Positions 25,023 through 32,589 of a stretch of DNA of 64,000 bases are shown here, in pieces. The stretch is from Pseudarthrobacter phenanthrenivorans Sphe3 (GTDB taxonomy: Bacteria; Actinomycetota; Actinomycetes; Actinomycetales; Micrococcaceae). A program made the position numbers and the translations under genes. The number at the start of each line of letters is the position of its first letter. Position 1 is the stretch's first letter. The notes under the pieces were generated by a model, which was given only the letters and a program-made list of their open reading frames with translations, did no database searches and had not been told where the DNA came from. The stretch lies in the NCBI RefSeq assembly GCF_000189535.1, contig NC_015145.1, forward strand, positions 1,116,001 through 1,180,000, in the 5' to 3' direction.

Positions 25023-26282
25023 ATGCAGGACACCACCACCGACGCGTACAGCACCATCACCCCGGACGGGGCCGTGAAGCGGGCCGACGGCGCCGACTTC
25101 GCCTACCTGCCGGCCCCCACCGTTCAAAGCCACGCGGCCAACCTGCTCACCCTGCCGGACGGCCGCCTCGGCTGCGTATGGTTTGGCGGCACACAGGAAG
25201 GCGTGCCGGACATCTCCATCTGGTTCTCCGCCCTGGAACCGGGCAGCAGCCAGTGGTCCGAGCCGCAGCAGCTCTCCGACGATTCCACCCGGTCCGAGCA
25301 GAACCCCATCTTGTTCACCAACACCGACGGTGCGCTCTGGCTGCTCTACACCGCGCAGAAGGCGGGCAACCAGGACACCGCCGAGGTCCGCCGTCGTATT
25401 TCCACGGACAGCGGACGCACCTGGGGCGAGGTGGAGACGCTCTTCCCCGCCAACGAAACCGGCGGCGTGTTCGTCCGCCAGTTGCCCGTCGTCCTGCCCT
25501 CCGGCCGCCTGATCGTCCCGATCTTCCGCTGCATCACCACGCCGGGGGAGAAGTGGGTGGGCAACAGCGATGACAGCGCCGTGATGATCTCCGACGACGC
25601 CGGGGCCACCTGGACCGAGCACGTCCTGCCCGGCAGCCTGGGCTGCGTCCACATGAACATCCAGCCCGTTGCCGACGGCTCGCTGCTGGCCCTGTTCCGC
25701 AGCCGCTGGGCCGACGCCATCTACGAATCCCGCTCCACGGACGACGGCTCCACCTGGAGCGAGCCCGTCCCCACGGAGTTGCCCAACAACAACTCCTCCA
25801 TCCAGTTCACCGCGCTCGCCGACGGCCGCCTGGCCCTGGTGTACAACCACAGCCGGGCGCAGGAGAACACCGAACGGCGCCTGTCCCTGTACGACGAGAT
25901 CGACGACGACGGACTGGCCGAGGAACAGGGCCAGCTGGCCGAGCCGGATGCTGCTGCCGTTGCCGACGACGGTTCCCGGAAGGCGTTCTGGGGCACGCCG
26001 CGCTCGCCGATGACCCTGGCCATTTCCGAGGACTCGGGCCGCACGTGGCCGATCCGGCGAAACCTGGATGTGGGGGACGGGTACTGCCTGTCCAACAACT
26101 CCCGCGACGGGTTGAACCGCGAATACTCCTACCCGTCCATCCACCAGGGCCCGGACGGTTCCCTGAACATCGCCTATACGTACTTCCGGCAGGCCATCAA
26201 GTTCGTGCGCGTGGACCCGCAATGGGCGTATGAGGGCACGCAGACGCCGGGCGGCCTGGAGGACGGCTCCATCAATGACTGA
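25023..26282 (+). CDS. Sialidase-like BNR/Asp-box beta-propeller protein, no export signal
   Basis: 419-aa six-bladed propeller protein of the exo-alpha-sialidase (BNR_2) superfamily. Four Asp boxes are seen: STDSGRTW (about residue 127), SDDAGATW (190), STDDGSTW (238) and SEDSGRTW. Blade-closing segments such as NPILFTNTDGALWLLYT and NNNSSIQFTALADGRLALVYNHS resemble catalytic-side loops. There is no signal peptide, so it must work on imported material, unlike classical secreted sialidases. No sialic acid genes (NanA, NanE, NanK) are nearby. It starts five bases after the aldolase and overlaps the SDR by eight. Hydrolysis or lyase action on an acidic glycoside is inferred. Confidence 0.85.
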   Translation: MQDTTTDAYSTITPDGAVKRADGADFAYLPAPTVQSHAANLLTLPDGRLGCVWFGGTQEGVPDISIWFSALEPGSSQWSEPQQLSDDSTRSEQNPILFTNTDGALWLLYTAQKAGNQDTAEVRRRISTDSGRTWGEVETLFPANETGGVFVRQLPVVLPSGRLIVPIFRCITTPGEKWVGNSDDSAVMISDDAGATWTEHVLPGSLGCVHMNIQPVADGSLLALFRSRWADAIYESRSTDDGSTWSEPVPTELPNNNSSIQFTALADGRLALVYNHSRAQENTERRLSLYDEIDDDGLAEEQGQLAEPDAAAVADDGSRKAFWGTPRSPMTLAISEDSGRTWPIRRNLDVGDGYCLSNNSRDGLNREYSYPSIHQGPDGSLNIAYTYFRQAIKFVRVDPQWAYEGTQTPGGLEDGSIND

Positions 26283-26970
26283 CCTGGCTGCCGGTGCACA
26301 GAAGCACGCGGTTGTTACCGGTACGAGCTCTGGAATCGGCAAGGCGATAGCCCAGCATCTGCTCGCCGACGGGTGGGCCGTGACGGGGCTGAGCCGCAGC
26401 GAGTCATCCCTGGCCGGGAAGTTTGAGTGGCTGCAGGCTGACCTGTCGGAGCCGGAATCCCTGGCGGCTGCCGTCTCCGGGCTGGCGCCGGCCGACGCCC
26501 TGGTGCACGCCGCAGGGTTCCAGCGGACGGCGCACCTCGGCTCCCTTGATCCGTCCGCGCTCGCGGGCATGTTTACGGTCCACGTGGTGGCCGCGTCGGT
26601 GCTGGCCAACGCGCTGGTCCCAACCATGCCCGACGGCGGCCGGATCGTTTTGCTGGGCAGCCGCACCTCCACGGGCATGCCGGGCAAGAGCCACTACGCC
26701 GCGACCAAGGCTGCGTTGATGGGGCTGGGCCGGACGTGGGCCCAGGAGCTCGCGCCGCGGGGGATCACGGTGAACGTACTGTCCCCGGGCCCCACCGACA
26801 CCCCGATGCTGAACGACCCCGGCCGCGCCGCCACCCCGGTAAAGCTCCCGGCGCTGGGTGCGCTGGTGGACCCCCAGGACGTGGCCGCCCTGGCCGCGTT
26901 CCTCCTGGGCCCGCACGGCAAGTCGATCACGGGCCAAAACTACGTGATCTGCGGCGGCGCCTCCCTCTAA
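26275..26970 (+). CDS. Short-chain dehydrogenase/reductase
   Basis: 231-aa classical SDR with TGTSSGIGKAIA cofactor motif, an NNAG-equivalent HAAG, catalytic Ser in LLGSRTS and Tyr-Lys in YAATK, and C-terminal GQNYVICGGASL. ATG 26275 overlaps the sialidase-like gene, and translation is coupled. As the last gene of the operon it probably oxidises or reduces a hydroxy-acid intermediate using NAD(P). Confidence 0.92.
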   Translation: MTDLAAGAQKHAVVTGTSSGIGKAIAQHLLADGWAVTGLSRSESSLAGKFEWLQADLSEPESLAAAVSGLAPADALVHAAGFQRTAHLGSLDPSALAGMFTVHVVAASVLANALVPTMPDGGRIVLLGSRTSTGMPGKSHYAATKAALMGLGRTWAQELAPRGITVNVLSPGPTDTPMLNDPGRAATPVKLPALGALVDPQDVAALAAFLLGPHGKSITGQNYVICGGASL

Positions 26971-26993
26971 CCCCAACCCAAACCCCTGGGACG

Positions 26994-27043
26994 CTCTCTC
27001 ACTTAGCGCGGCTTTTCGGGCGATCCTCTCTCACATAACGCGG
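26994..27043. repeat. Two imperfect 18-bp direct repeats with 32-bp period
   Basis: CTCTCTCACTTAGCGCGG at 26994-27011 and CTCTCTCACATAACGCGG at 27026-27043 match at 16 of 18 positions, each followed by a GC-rich spacer containing TTCG. They lie between the SDR stop and the LysM lipoprotein. The function is unknown; it could be a remnant of an intergenic repeat family or a regulator site pair. Confidence 0.7.
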
Positions 27044-27140
27044 GGTTCGCAGGTCATGCCGCAGAACTTCATCAACTATGCTCAGGGGTGGTCTGACGGA
27101 CTTTGCACCGGGGTTCACCCGGCTTCTTGGGGGATGCATT

Positions 27141-28184
27141 GTGAAGAATGAAGGTGCTGCAGCTGCACGAAAGCCTGTGGGGCTGGCCCGTTGGGCGGCT
27201 GCGTCGATGGCTCTGGCTGCGCTGGGACTGGCCGGATGCACGCTAACTGAGTCTCCAGCGCCGGCGCCCTCGGCCACCGCGGCTCCGGAAGCGACAACGG
27301 TTAGCGACGGAGATTCCTCCATGCGCGGGGAAGAGGTGACCGACTCGTTTGGCAATGTGGACTTCTACACCACAGCCTCCGGCGACACCCTTGCTGGCGT
27401 GGCTGCCGGTTACAACCTCTCAGAGGCAAAGGTCGCAGAATTCAACGGGCTCCAGCCCGGTTCACCTGTGAGCCCAGGTACAAAACTCCGGCTGATCCCC
27501 GCTGAACCCCTGACAGGGGCACGGGGCGCTGCCACAGTTGACGCGAACGGGATCCCCACCAGTTACAGGATTGAAGCCGGTGACACTTTGAGTGGCATTA
27601 CCTACCGGTTCAACCTGACCCCGGAGCAGTTGGCAGCAGCTAACAAGGTCCCGTTCACCTATGAAGTAGGTGGCACCTACTTCATTCAAGCCGGGCACGT
27701 TATCCAGCTCCAGAAAAACCCGGTGGACAGCCGGTCGGGTAAGGGAGAAACAGTCACAAACTCGTTCGGTCAACCTGTTTACTACACCACCGTGGAGGGT
27801 GACTCGTTCGAGAGCCTGGGATACCAATTTCGCTCCACAACCGAACAGATCCTGCTGTACAACCCGTCACTCGCGGCTAACGAGCCGATTCCGGCGGGAC
27901 GTAAATTGCGGTTGATCCCCGGCGAACTAAAGATCGAGGGCGCGCAGGGCACGTTCACTGCCGATGCTGATGGGATCCCGCTTACCTACACCACTGCCCC
28001 CGGTGACACGGAGCGCCAGGTCTCGTTCCGATTCAGCATCACTGATTTGCGGGCAGCGAACCGGCCGACCACCGGCACAGGCGGAACCTGGTACGAGTTT
28101 GTTGACCTGCCCACCGTCGAACTAGCACCCGGACAGACCATAAGCCTCGCGCTGGACAAGCCCATCAATCGGCCAGGCCTTTAG
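27141..28184 (+). CDS. Lipoprotein with four LysM-like domains
   Basis: 347-aa exported lipoprotein. The signal (LARWAAASMALAALGLAGC) ends in lipobox LAGC near residue 33, followed by a Pro/Ala/Thr-rich tether. Four repeats of about 45-70 residues each begin with Y-x-x-x-x-GD-T/S, as in YTTASGDTLAGVAAGYNL, YRIEAGDTLSGITYRFNL, YTTVEGDSFESLGYQF and YTTAPGDTERQVSFRF, and end in LRLIP-like strands; these are LysM or LysM-derived folds that bind peptidoglycan. The GTG at 27141 after GGGGGA is preferred to a start at 27078. It stands alone and probably binds the cell wall. Confidence 0.87.
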   Translation: MKNEGAAAARKPVGLARWAAASMALAALGLAGCTLTESPAPAPSATAAPEATTVSDGDSSMRGEEVTDSFGNVDFYTTASGDTLAGVAAGYNLSEAKVAEFNGLQPGSPVSPGTKLRLIPAEPLTGARGAATVDANGIPTSYRIEAGDTLSGITYRFNLTPEQLAAANKVPFTYEVGGTYFIQAGHVIQLQKNPVDSRSGKGETVTNSFGQPVYYTTVEGDSFESLGYQFRSTTEQILLYNPSLAANEPIPAGRKLRLIPGELKIEGAQGTFTADADGIPLTYTTAPGDTERQVSFRFSITDLRAANRPTTGTGGTWYEFVDLPTVELAPGQTISLALDKPINRPGL

Positions 28185-28325
28185 ACCGCATTGATCGAGT
28201 TACGGCCTGGCCAAATCGTGTGGGCGACATGAGAGACGGGCCCCGGTGACCTTCGCCTCTACATCCGTCGGCGCCGAGCGGAGATGCTGGTGGCAGGGCT
28301 GAACGGAGCAGGGAGGTGGCCCGCC

Positions 28326-28661
28326 GTGTCTGAGTGGGATCTGGGCATCGCCGGTCTGGGATTGTTGGCCGTGATGTCGCTGGTGTTCGGCCTGCTGGCC
28401 CAGCTGATCGTGGGTAGGCAGGTGACGCGCTGGCTCTGGCTGTACTCGGCGCTGGGCTACTTCCTTGCCGGGATCCTGGTCAGCGAAGTCTGGTTCGGCT
28501 GGGCCACGGAGGAGGAACTGCAGCCGAACATCGATGGGCTGTCCTTCGACGAGGTGCTGCTGCTGGTGACTCTCGCCGGCCTCATCGCAGCGCTCACGGC
28601 GCGCTTCATGCTCCGCAGAAAAGGGCGTGCGGGAGGTTCCGCAGGACGCCCCGCCGGTTGA
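28326..28661 (+). CDS. Small membrane protein of unknown function (three predicted helices)
   Basis: 111-aa protein. Hydrophobic segments are at about residues 8-33 (IAGLGLLAVMSLVFGLLAQLIVG), 38-58 (LWLYSALGYFLAGILVSEVWFG) and 77-97 (DEVLLLVTLAGLIAALTA), with a basic C-terminus (RRKGRAGGSAGR). The GTG at 28326 is chosen for GGGAGGTGG upstream over a longer frame to 28284. No family recognised. It ends tail-to-tail with the hemerythrin-like gene. Confidence 0.72.
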   Translation: MSEWDLGIAGLGLLAVMSLVFGLLAQLIVGRQVTRWLWLYSALGYFLAGILVSEVWFGWATEEELQPNIDGLSFDEVLLLVTLAGLIAALTARFMLRRKGRAGGSAGRPAG

Positions 28662-28714
28662 GGTGCCCCGCCCCTGGGTTAACTGCGGTGATACTTTGCG
28701 GGACGCGTGAAATC

Positions 28715-29440
28715 CTAGAGCGTCTCGGGAACCGGGCGTCCCGGGAAGAGCGTGGCGTACTGCCGCCGGTACATCCCGCGCCCCACCAGCCGGTACGCGA
28801 GCCGGACCGGGAGGGGGATCTCCTTGAACAGTTCCTTCCGGTCCTGGGGCGGATTCGTGGCCAGCACCATGCCCAGGTACGCGACCATGAACTTCTTGTC
28901 GAACTGCTCAATGCCGTGCTGGCCCACCCCTTCCATTTCCTTCTGGTCCATCACCCTGTCCACGACGGGCATCACTTCAGTGACCTCGCGACGCAGGTGC
29001 ACGTTGAGGACGCCGGACAGGTCCGCGTAGCGTTCGGCAAGTTCATTGCCGGCCTCGGCGTCAGCCGTCTCCATCCAGCGGAGGCGGACAGGTTCAATGC
29101 TCTCCAGCCGCTGGGTGACCTGCCGGTGCTGTTCCAGCATCTGGGCAACATGCAGAGCGCACGCCGGCGCACGCTGCTCCAGTTGCGGGTACATCAGCAG
29201 ATCCTCGCCTTCGTGATGCACATGGAGCACTTTGTCGAAATTGCCGAGTACTTCGCCCACGTACGCAGCACGTTTGGTGTCGCCGGGCTGGACTGACCTG
29301 ACCAGTCCAGGCGCCTCGTCGTAGGCCCAGAGGAAGAAGCGGTGGATGCGGCGCATGGCTGCAGTGCCGGTGCACAGGACGGGGCCCGGCGGGAGCGGCG
29401 CTGCGGTTTCACCGGGCTGCATGGTGAAGAAATCGGTCAT
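28715..29440 (-). CDS. Hemerythrin HHE domain protein
   Basis: 241-aa protein with a four-helix hemerythrin-like domain in its first 160 residues. Candidate di-iron ligands are in LHVHHEGEDLLMYP, QMLEQHRQVTQRLES and LNVHLRREVTEVMPVV. The C-terminal 80 residues (FMVAYLGMVLATNPPQDRKELFKEIPLPVRLAYRLVGRGMYRRQYATLF) are amphipathic and basic. The protein probably senses or buffers O2, NO or iron in the cytoplasm. It is a single gene, divergent from the subtilase. Confidence 0.87.
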   Translation of the reverse strand: MTDFFTMQPGETAAPLPPGPVLCTGTAAMRRIHRFFLWAYDEAPGLVRSVQPGDTKRAAYVGEVLGNFDKVLHVHHEGEDLLMYPQLEQRAPACALHVAQMLEQHRQVTQRLESIEPVRLRWMETADAEAGNELAERYADLSGVLNVHLRREVTEVMPVVDRVMDQKEMEGVGQHGIEQFDKKFMVAYLGMVLATNPPQDRKELFKEIPLPVRLAYRLVGRGMYRRQYATLFPGRPVPETL

Positions 29441-29557
29441 TGGGATGGCCCCTCTCGGTTCTCATGCGAGACCAGCCCTCTCCCCGCCTGCATCGTATCC
29501 CCGGCCCACACGCTGCCACAATGGCCGGGCAAAGCCCGTGGCAGTGGCGAGAGAAGG

Positions 29558-29583
29558 CACGACGGCGGCGCCCCGCCGTCGTG
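29558..29583. repeat. Perfect GC-rich hairpin in a divergent promoter region
   Basis: CACGACGGCGG (29558-29568) and its exact complement CCGCCGTCGTG (29573-29583) flank a 4-base loop. The site lies between two genes that start away from each other (29440 and 29654), so an ordinary gene-end terminator is not expected here. The ACGACGGCG core recurs in other intergenic spots at 43915-43923, 49727-49735, 49774-49782 and 54371-54379. Confidence 0.8.
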
Positions 29584-29653
29584 ATTTCCCTCCTTCCGCT
29601 TCACTGACCAAAAGGCCCTGTCCCCGCGATGGATTTGGCCGCATCATGGGCAA

Positions 29654-30895
29654 ATGAAAAAGTCACTGATCGCTGGTCTCACAGCTGCTGTCCTGGGCAT
29701 TGGTGGAATTACCCTCGCAGCGCCGGGGGCCGCAGCAGCGCCCTCCACCCACGTCCCGGGACAGATCCTGGTGAAATTCCGCCACGACCGAGGTGCCGCC
29801 GAAGTACTGAACCAGCACGGCCTCTCCAAGGGCGAGGCCGTGGGAAGCACCGGCGCCCACCTCATCAAAGTGCCCGCCGGAAAGGAACTCCAGCTGGTCG
29901 ACGCCCTCAGCCGGAACCCTGTAGTCGAATACGCCGAGCCGGACGAAATAGTCACTCCAGCCGCAGCCGACCAGTACTTTGAGCGCCAGTACGCCCTGCA
30001 GAACAACGGCCAGGCCTTCACCAGCACGGCGGGCACACTCACCGTGGCCGGCGGCAAGGCTGACGCCGACGTGGACGCCGTGGAGGCCTGGGTCCTGACC
30101 AAGGGGAAGGGCACCAAAGTGGCCGTGCTTGATTCCGGTGTGGCCAACGACAACCCGGATATCACTCCACAGGTCGTTGCCCGGGCCAACTTCACCACGG
30201 GGGAAACCGGTGACGACAATTACGGCCACGGCACCCACGTGGCGGGCATCGTTGCAGCCACCGAAGGCAACACCATCGGCGTGGCCGGCGTGTGCCCCGA
30301 ATGCAGCATCCTGGACGGGAAAGTCCTCAACGACAGCGGCGGCGGGTCCACGTCCGCCCTGGCCAACGGCATCAACTGGGCCACGAACAGCGGAGCGAAG
30401 GTCATCAATACGAGCCTTGCCGTGCGGCCCTCGCGCACCCTGGAAGCCGCCGTTAACAATGCATGGAACAAGGGCGCCGTCCTTGTTGCCGCAGCAGGCA
30501 ACGGCAATAACCAGACGAAGATCTACCCCGGTGCCTATCCGAACGTCATTGCCGTGGCGGCCACGGACAACCGGGATGCCAAGGCATACTTCTCAACCTA
30601 CGGCGCCAGCTGGGTGGACATCGCGGCCCCCGGCGTCAACGTTTACTCGACGTTCCCCAACCACACCTTCGTCCTGGGGACACAGAACAACCGGTCCATG
30701 GGCTACGACGTAGGCAACGGCACCTCAATGTCTGCTCCGATCGTTGCTGCCACTGCCGCTCTTGCCTGGAGCATCAACCCCAACGCCGCGCCGTCAGTCA
30801 TCCGCGGGAAGGTCGAATCGACCGCGGACAGGATCGAGGGAACAGGCACCTATTGGGCGCACGGCCGCGTCAACGCGGACCGGGCCGTCCGGTAA
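29654..30895 (+). CDS. Secreted subtilisin-like serine protease (S8 family)
   Basis: 413-aa subtilase. A Sec signal peptide (MKKSLIAGLTAAVLGIGGITLAAPGAAAA) precedes an inhibitor-like prodomain at about 35-100 (HVPGQILVKFR... NPVVEYAEPDEIV). The catalytic domain shows Asp160 (AVLDSGVA), His192 (GHGTHVAG), oxyanion Asn283 (AAGNGN) and Ser358 (GTSMSAP). The mature enzyme probably degrades extracellular protein, giving nutrients. The paired Cys in VCPECS may form a disulphide. It has its own promoter region. Confidence 0.95.
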   Translation: MKKSLIAGLTAAVLGIGGITLAAPGAAAAPSTHVPGQILVKFRHDRGAAEVLNQHGLSKGEAVGSTGAHLIKVPAGKELQLVDALSRNPVVEYAEPDEIVTPAAADQYFERQYALQNNGQAFTSTAGTLTVAGGKADADVDAVEAWVLTKGKGTKVAVLDSGVANDNPDITPQVVARANFTTGETGDDNYGHGTHVAGIVAATEGNTIGVAGVCPECSILDGKVLNDSGGGSTSALANGINWATNSGAKVINTSLAVRPSRTLEAAVNNAWNKGAVLVAAAGNGNNQTKIYPGAYPNVIAVAATDNRDAKAYFSTYGASWVDIAAPGVNVYSTFPNHTFVLGTQNNRSMGYDVGNGTSMSAPIVAATAALAWSINPNAAPSVIRGKVESTADRIEGTGTYWAHGRVNADRAVR

Positions 30896-31027
30896 AAACC
30901 GCGGGCCGGCAGCGGTGTACGGGGCGGGAAAGAACGCCCCCGGGGCCCTTTCCCCGGGCCCAAAGCCCCATGGCGTGGACGGACGCCCAGCGATGTAATT
31001 AATGGACAAGCGGACAAAGGAGTCGTG

Positions 31028-31711
31028 ATGAAACGCTTGCTCATTGGGTTGTGCACGGCGGCCTTTGTGGGGCTGACCGCAACACCGGCGGGAGCCGCTC
31101 CGCCCAACATCTACCACACCATCTCCAACACCCATGGGTTCGCGCATGTGGTGAACATTGCCGGTTGCGAACGGACGGACGTGTTCGTCTCATCCATGGC
31201 GGCCATGTACGCGGCCCAGCCCGGACCGGTGAACAAACAGGGCCTCACGGCGGTATCCGTGAGCATCACGGACATCTGTGCCCAGCCGGCCGGCGTCGGC
31301 GCGGCGGCCGTCCCTGGTGTGGTGCTGTTCCAGGCAGACGGCCAGAACCTGGCACCCCTGCTGGCCGACCCGCGGCTGACCACGGCGTCCATCACCACCG
31401 AAATGCCGGGGACGGACGGCAGCGGCAACCCTGTGACCATCAGCCTCGCGGCGACGTGGACCGGGACGGGTCCGATGGAGCACAGCACGGTCCACAACCA
31501 CGTTCACTATCCGGGCGAAGGCAACGTCAACGCCACAGACAACAACCTCAGCCGTGCGTCCACGGCCAACGTCTCGGTGGCAGTGGACGGCCTGGCAATA
31601 TCCGGAACCGACAGCAGCGAAGCTCTGCTCACCCGGACGAAGTCCCGCTGCATTGAAGTTGCCCGGCCGGGGGTGGAGGAGTTCTTCCCCTGCTTCGGTT
31701 TCCCGGGATAG
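31028..31711 (+). CDS. Secreted protein of unknown function
   Basis: 227-aa protein with a Sec signal peptide (MKRLLIGLCTAAFVGLTATPAGA, cleavage before APPN). The mature part is mostly beta-like, with four Cys (GCERTD, DICAQP, SRCIEV, FPCFGF) that could form two disulphides. ATG 31028 lies five bases after AAAGGAG; a GTG three bases earlier is too close to the site. I recognise no domain. It follows the subtilase at a distance of 130 bases, possibly as an independent unit. Confidence 0.82.
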   Translation: MKRLLIGLCTAAFVGLTATPAGAAPPNIYHTISNTHGFAHVVNIAGCERTDVFVSSMAAMYAAQPGPVNKQGLTAVSVSITDICAQPAGVGAAAVPGVVLFQADGQNLAPLLADPRLTTASITTEMPGTDGSGNPVTISLAATWTGTGPMEHSTVHNHVHYPGEGNVNATDNNLSRASTANVSVAVDGLAISGTDSSEALLTRTKSRCIEVARPGVEEFFPCFGFPG

Positions 31712-31840
31712 CCGGAACTGCGCCGCCGCGGGAATACCCGCCGGATGCCGGACTTAAGCCTCTGTTTGCGGTGCGGGCAGCGGGCTTACCGTGAAAGCGG
31801 GTTACCCGCAGTTGGGGCCTATCGCACCAAAGGGGGCATC

Positions 31841-32512
31841 ATGACCACGCCCAGGTTCTCGGCATCCGGCGGCATTCTGGGGCTCTGCGCCCTATTAACG
31901 CTCTCGGCGTGCTTCGGCCCGCCCAGCCCCGCCCCCAGCCCGTCACCCACCACCAGCTCACCGACCGCGACGGCGACACCGACGGCGACGGCGACTGCGA
32001 GCCCCACCAGCCCGGCGGCCACGTCGTCCCCCGCGGCGACCCCGCCGCCGTCGTCCGCCCCCGCGGAACCCACGGCGGCGCCGCCGGCTCCCGGACTCCC
32101 TGAGCAGGAAGCCCCGCTGACCATCTACTACGTGGCCATCGACGACGGCGGCGTCTCCGGGCCGCTGATCGGGTGCGGCGACAGCCTGGTGGCCACCACC
32201 ACGGCACCCGTGAAGTTCACGGACCAGGTCCGTCCCAGCATCGAGACACTGCTCGCGAACAAGAGCCGCGACGTGGGCCTGTCAGGCCTGGTGAATGTTC
32301 TGTACCAGTCCAACCTCACCTATATGGGTGGCGAGCTGAACGGCAGCACCATCACCATCCATCTCCACGGGCAGTTCATGCTGGGCGGTGTGTGTGACAT
32401 CCCTCGGGCGAAGGCCCAACTGGAGTACACCGCCATGACCGCGTCCGGAGCCACCAGCGCCCGGGTGTTCGTCAACGGCCGGCCACTCGACGAGGTGCTC
32501 AGCCTCAAGTAG
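31841..32512 (+). CDS. Lipoprotein with GerMN-like domain
   Basis: 223-aa exported lipoprotein. Signal and lipobox LSAC are at residues 1 to about 24, then a 60-residue Pro/Ser/Thr/Ala-rich low-complexity tether, and a C-terminal domain (LTIYYVAIDDGG... SIETLLANK... LYQSNLTYMGGELNGSTITIHLHG... RVFVNGRPLDEVL) resembling the GerMN fold of cell-envelope lipoproteins such as LpqB. ATG 31841 follows AAAGGGGG. The protein is likely surface-exposed; its role is unknown. Confidence 0.82.
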   Translation: MTTPRFSASGGILGLCALLTLSACFGPPSPAPSPSPTTSSPTATATPTATATASPTSPAATSSPAATPPPSSAPAEPTAAPPAPGLPEQEAPLTIYYVAIDDGGVSGPLIGCGDSLVATTTAPVKFTDQVRPSIETLLANKSRDVGLSGLVNVLYQSNLTYMGGELNGSTITIHLHGQFMLGGVCDIPRAKAQLEYTAMTASGATSARVFVNGRPLDEVLSLK

Positions 32513-32589
32513 CAGACCGCCTCCTTAGCACGGCAGCCCTGCCGTGTCCCCGTCCCGTCCCCGGGTGCCTGGCCCTAGGATTGCTGTCC

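Noticed and set aside
25023..26282. Naming this protein a sialidase with a sialic acid pathway
   Set aside because: Asp boxes alone do not prove sialidase activity, there is no export signal and no sialic acid catabolic genes are nearby.
28171..28212. GGCCAGGCC/GGCCTGGCC inverted repeat at the end of the LysM gene
   Set aside because: Possible weak stem, but the 24-base loop and absence of a T tract make it unconvincing as a terminator.
30907..30965. GC-rich GGGCCC repeats after the subtilase gene as a terminator
   Set aside because: Only a six-base stem and no T tract; not distinct from background at this GC content.
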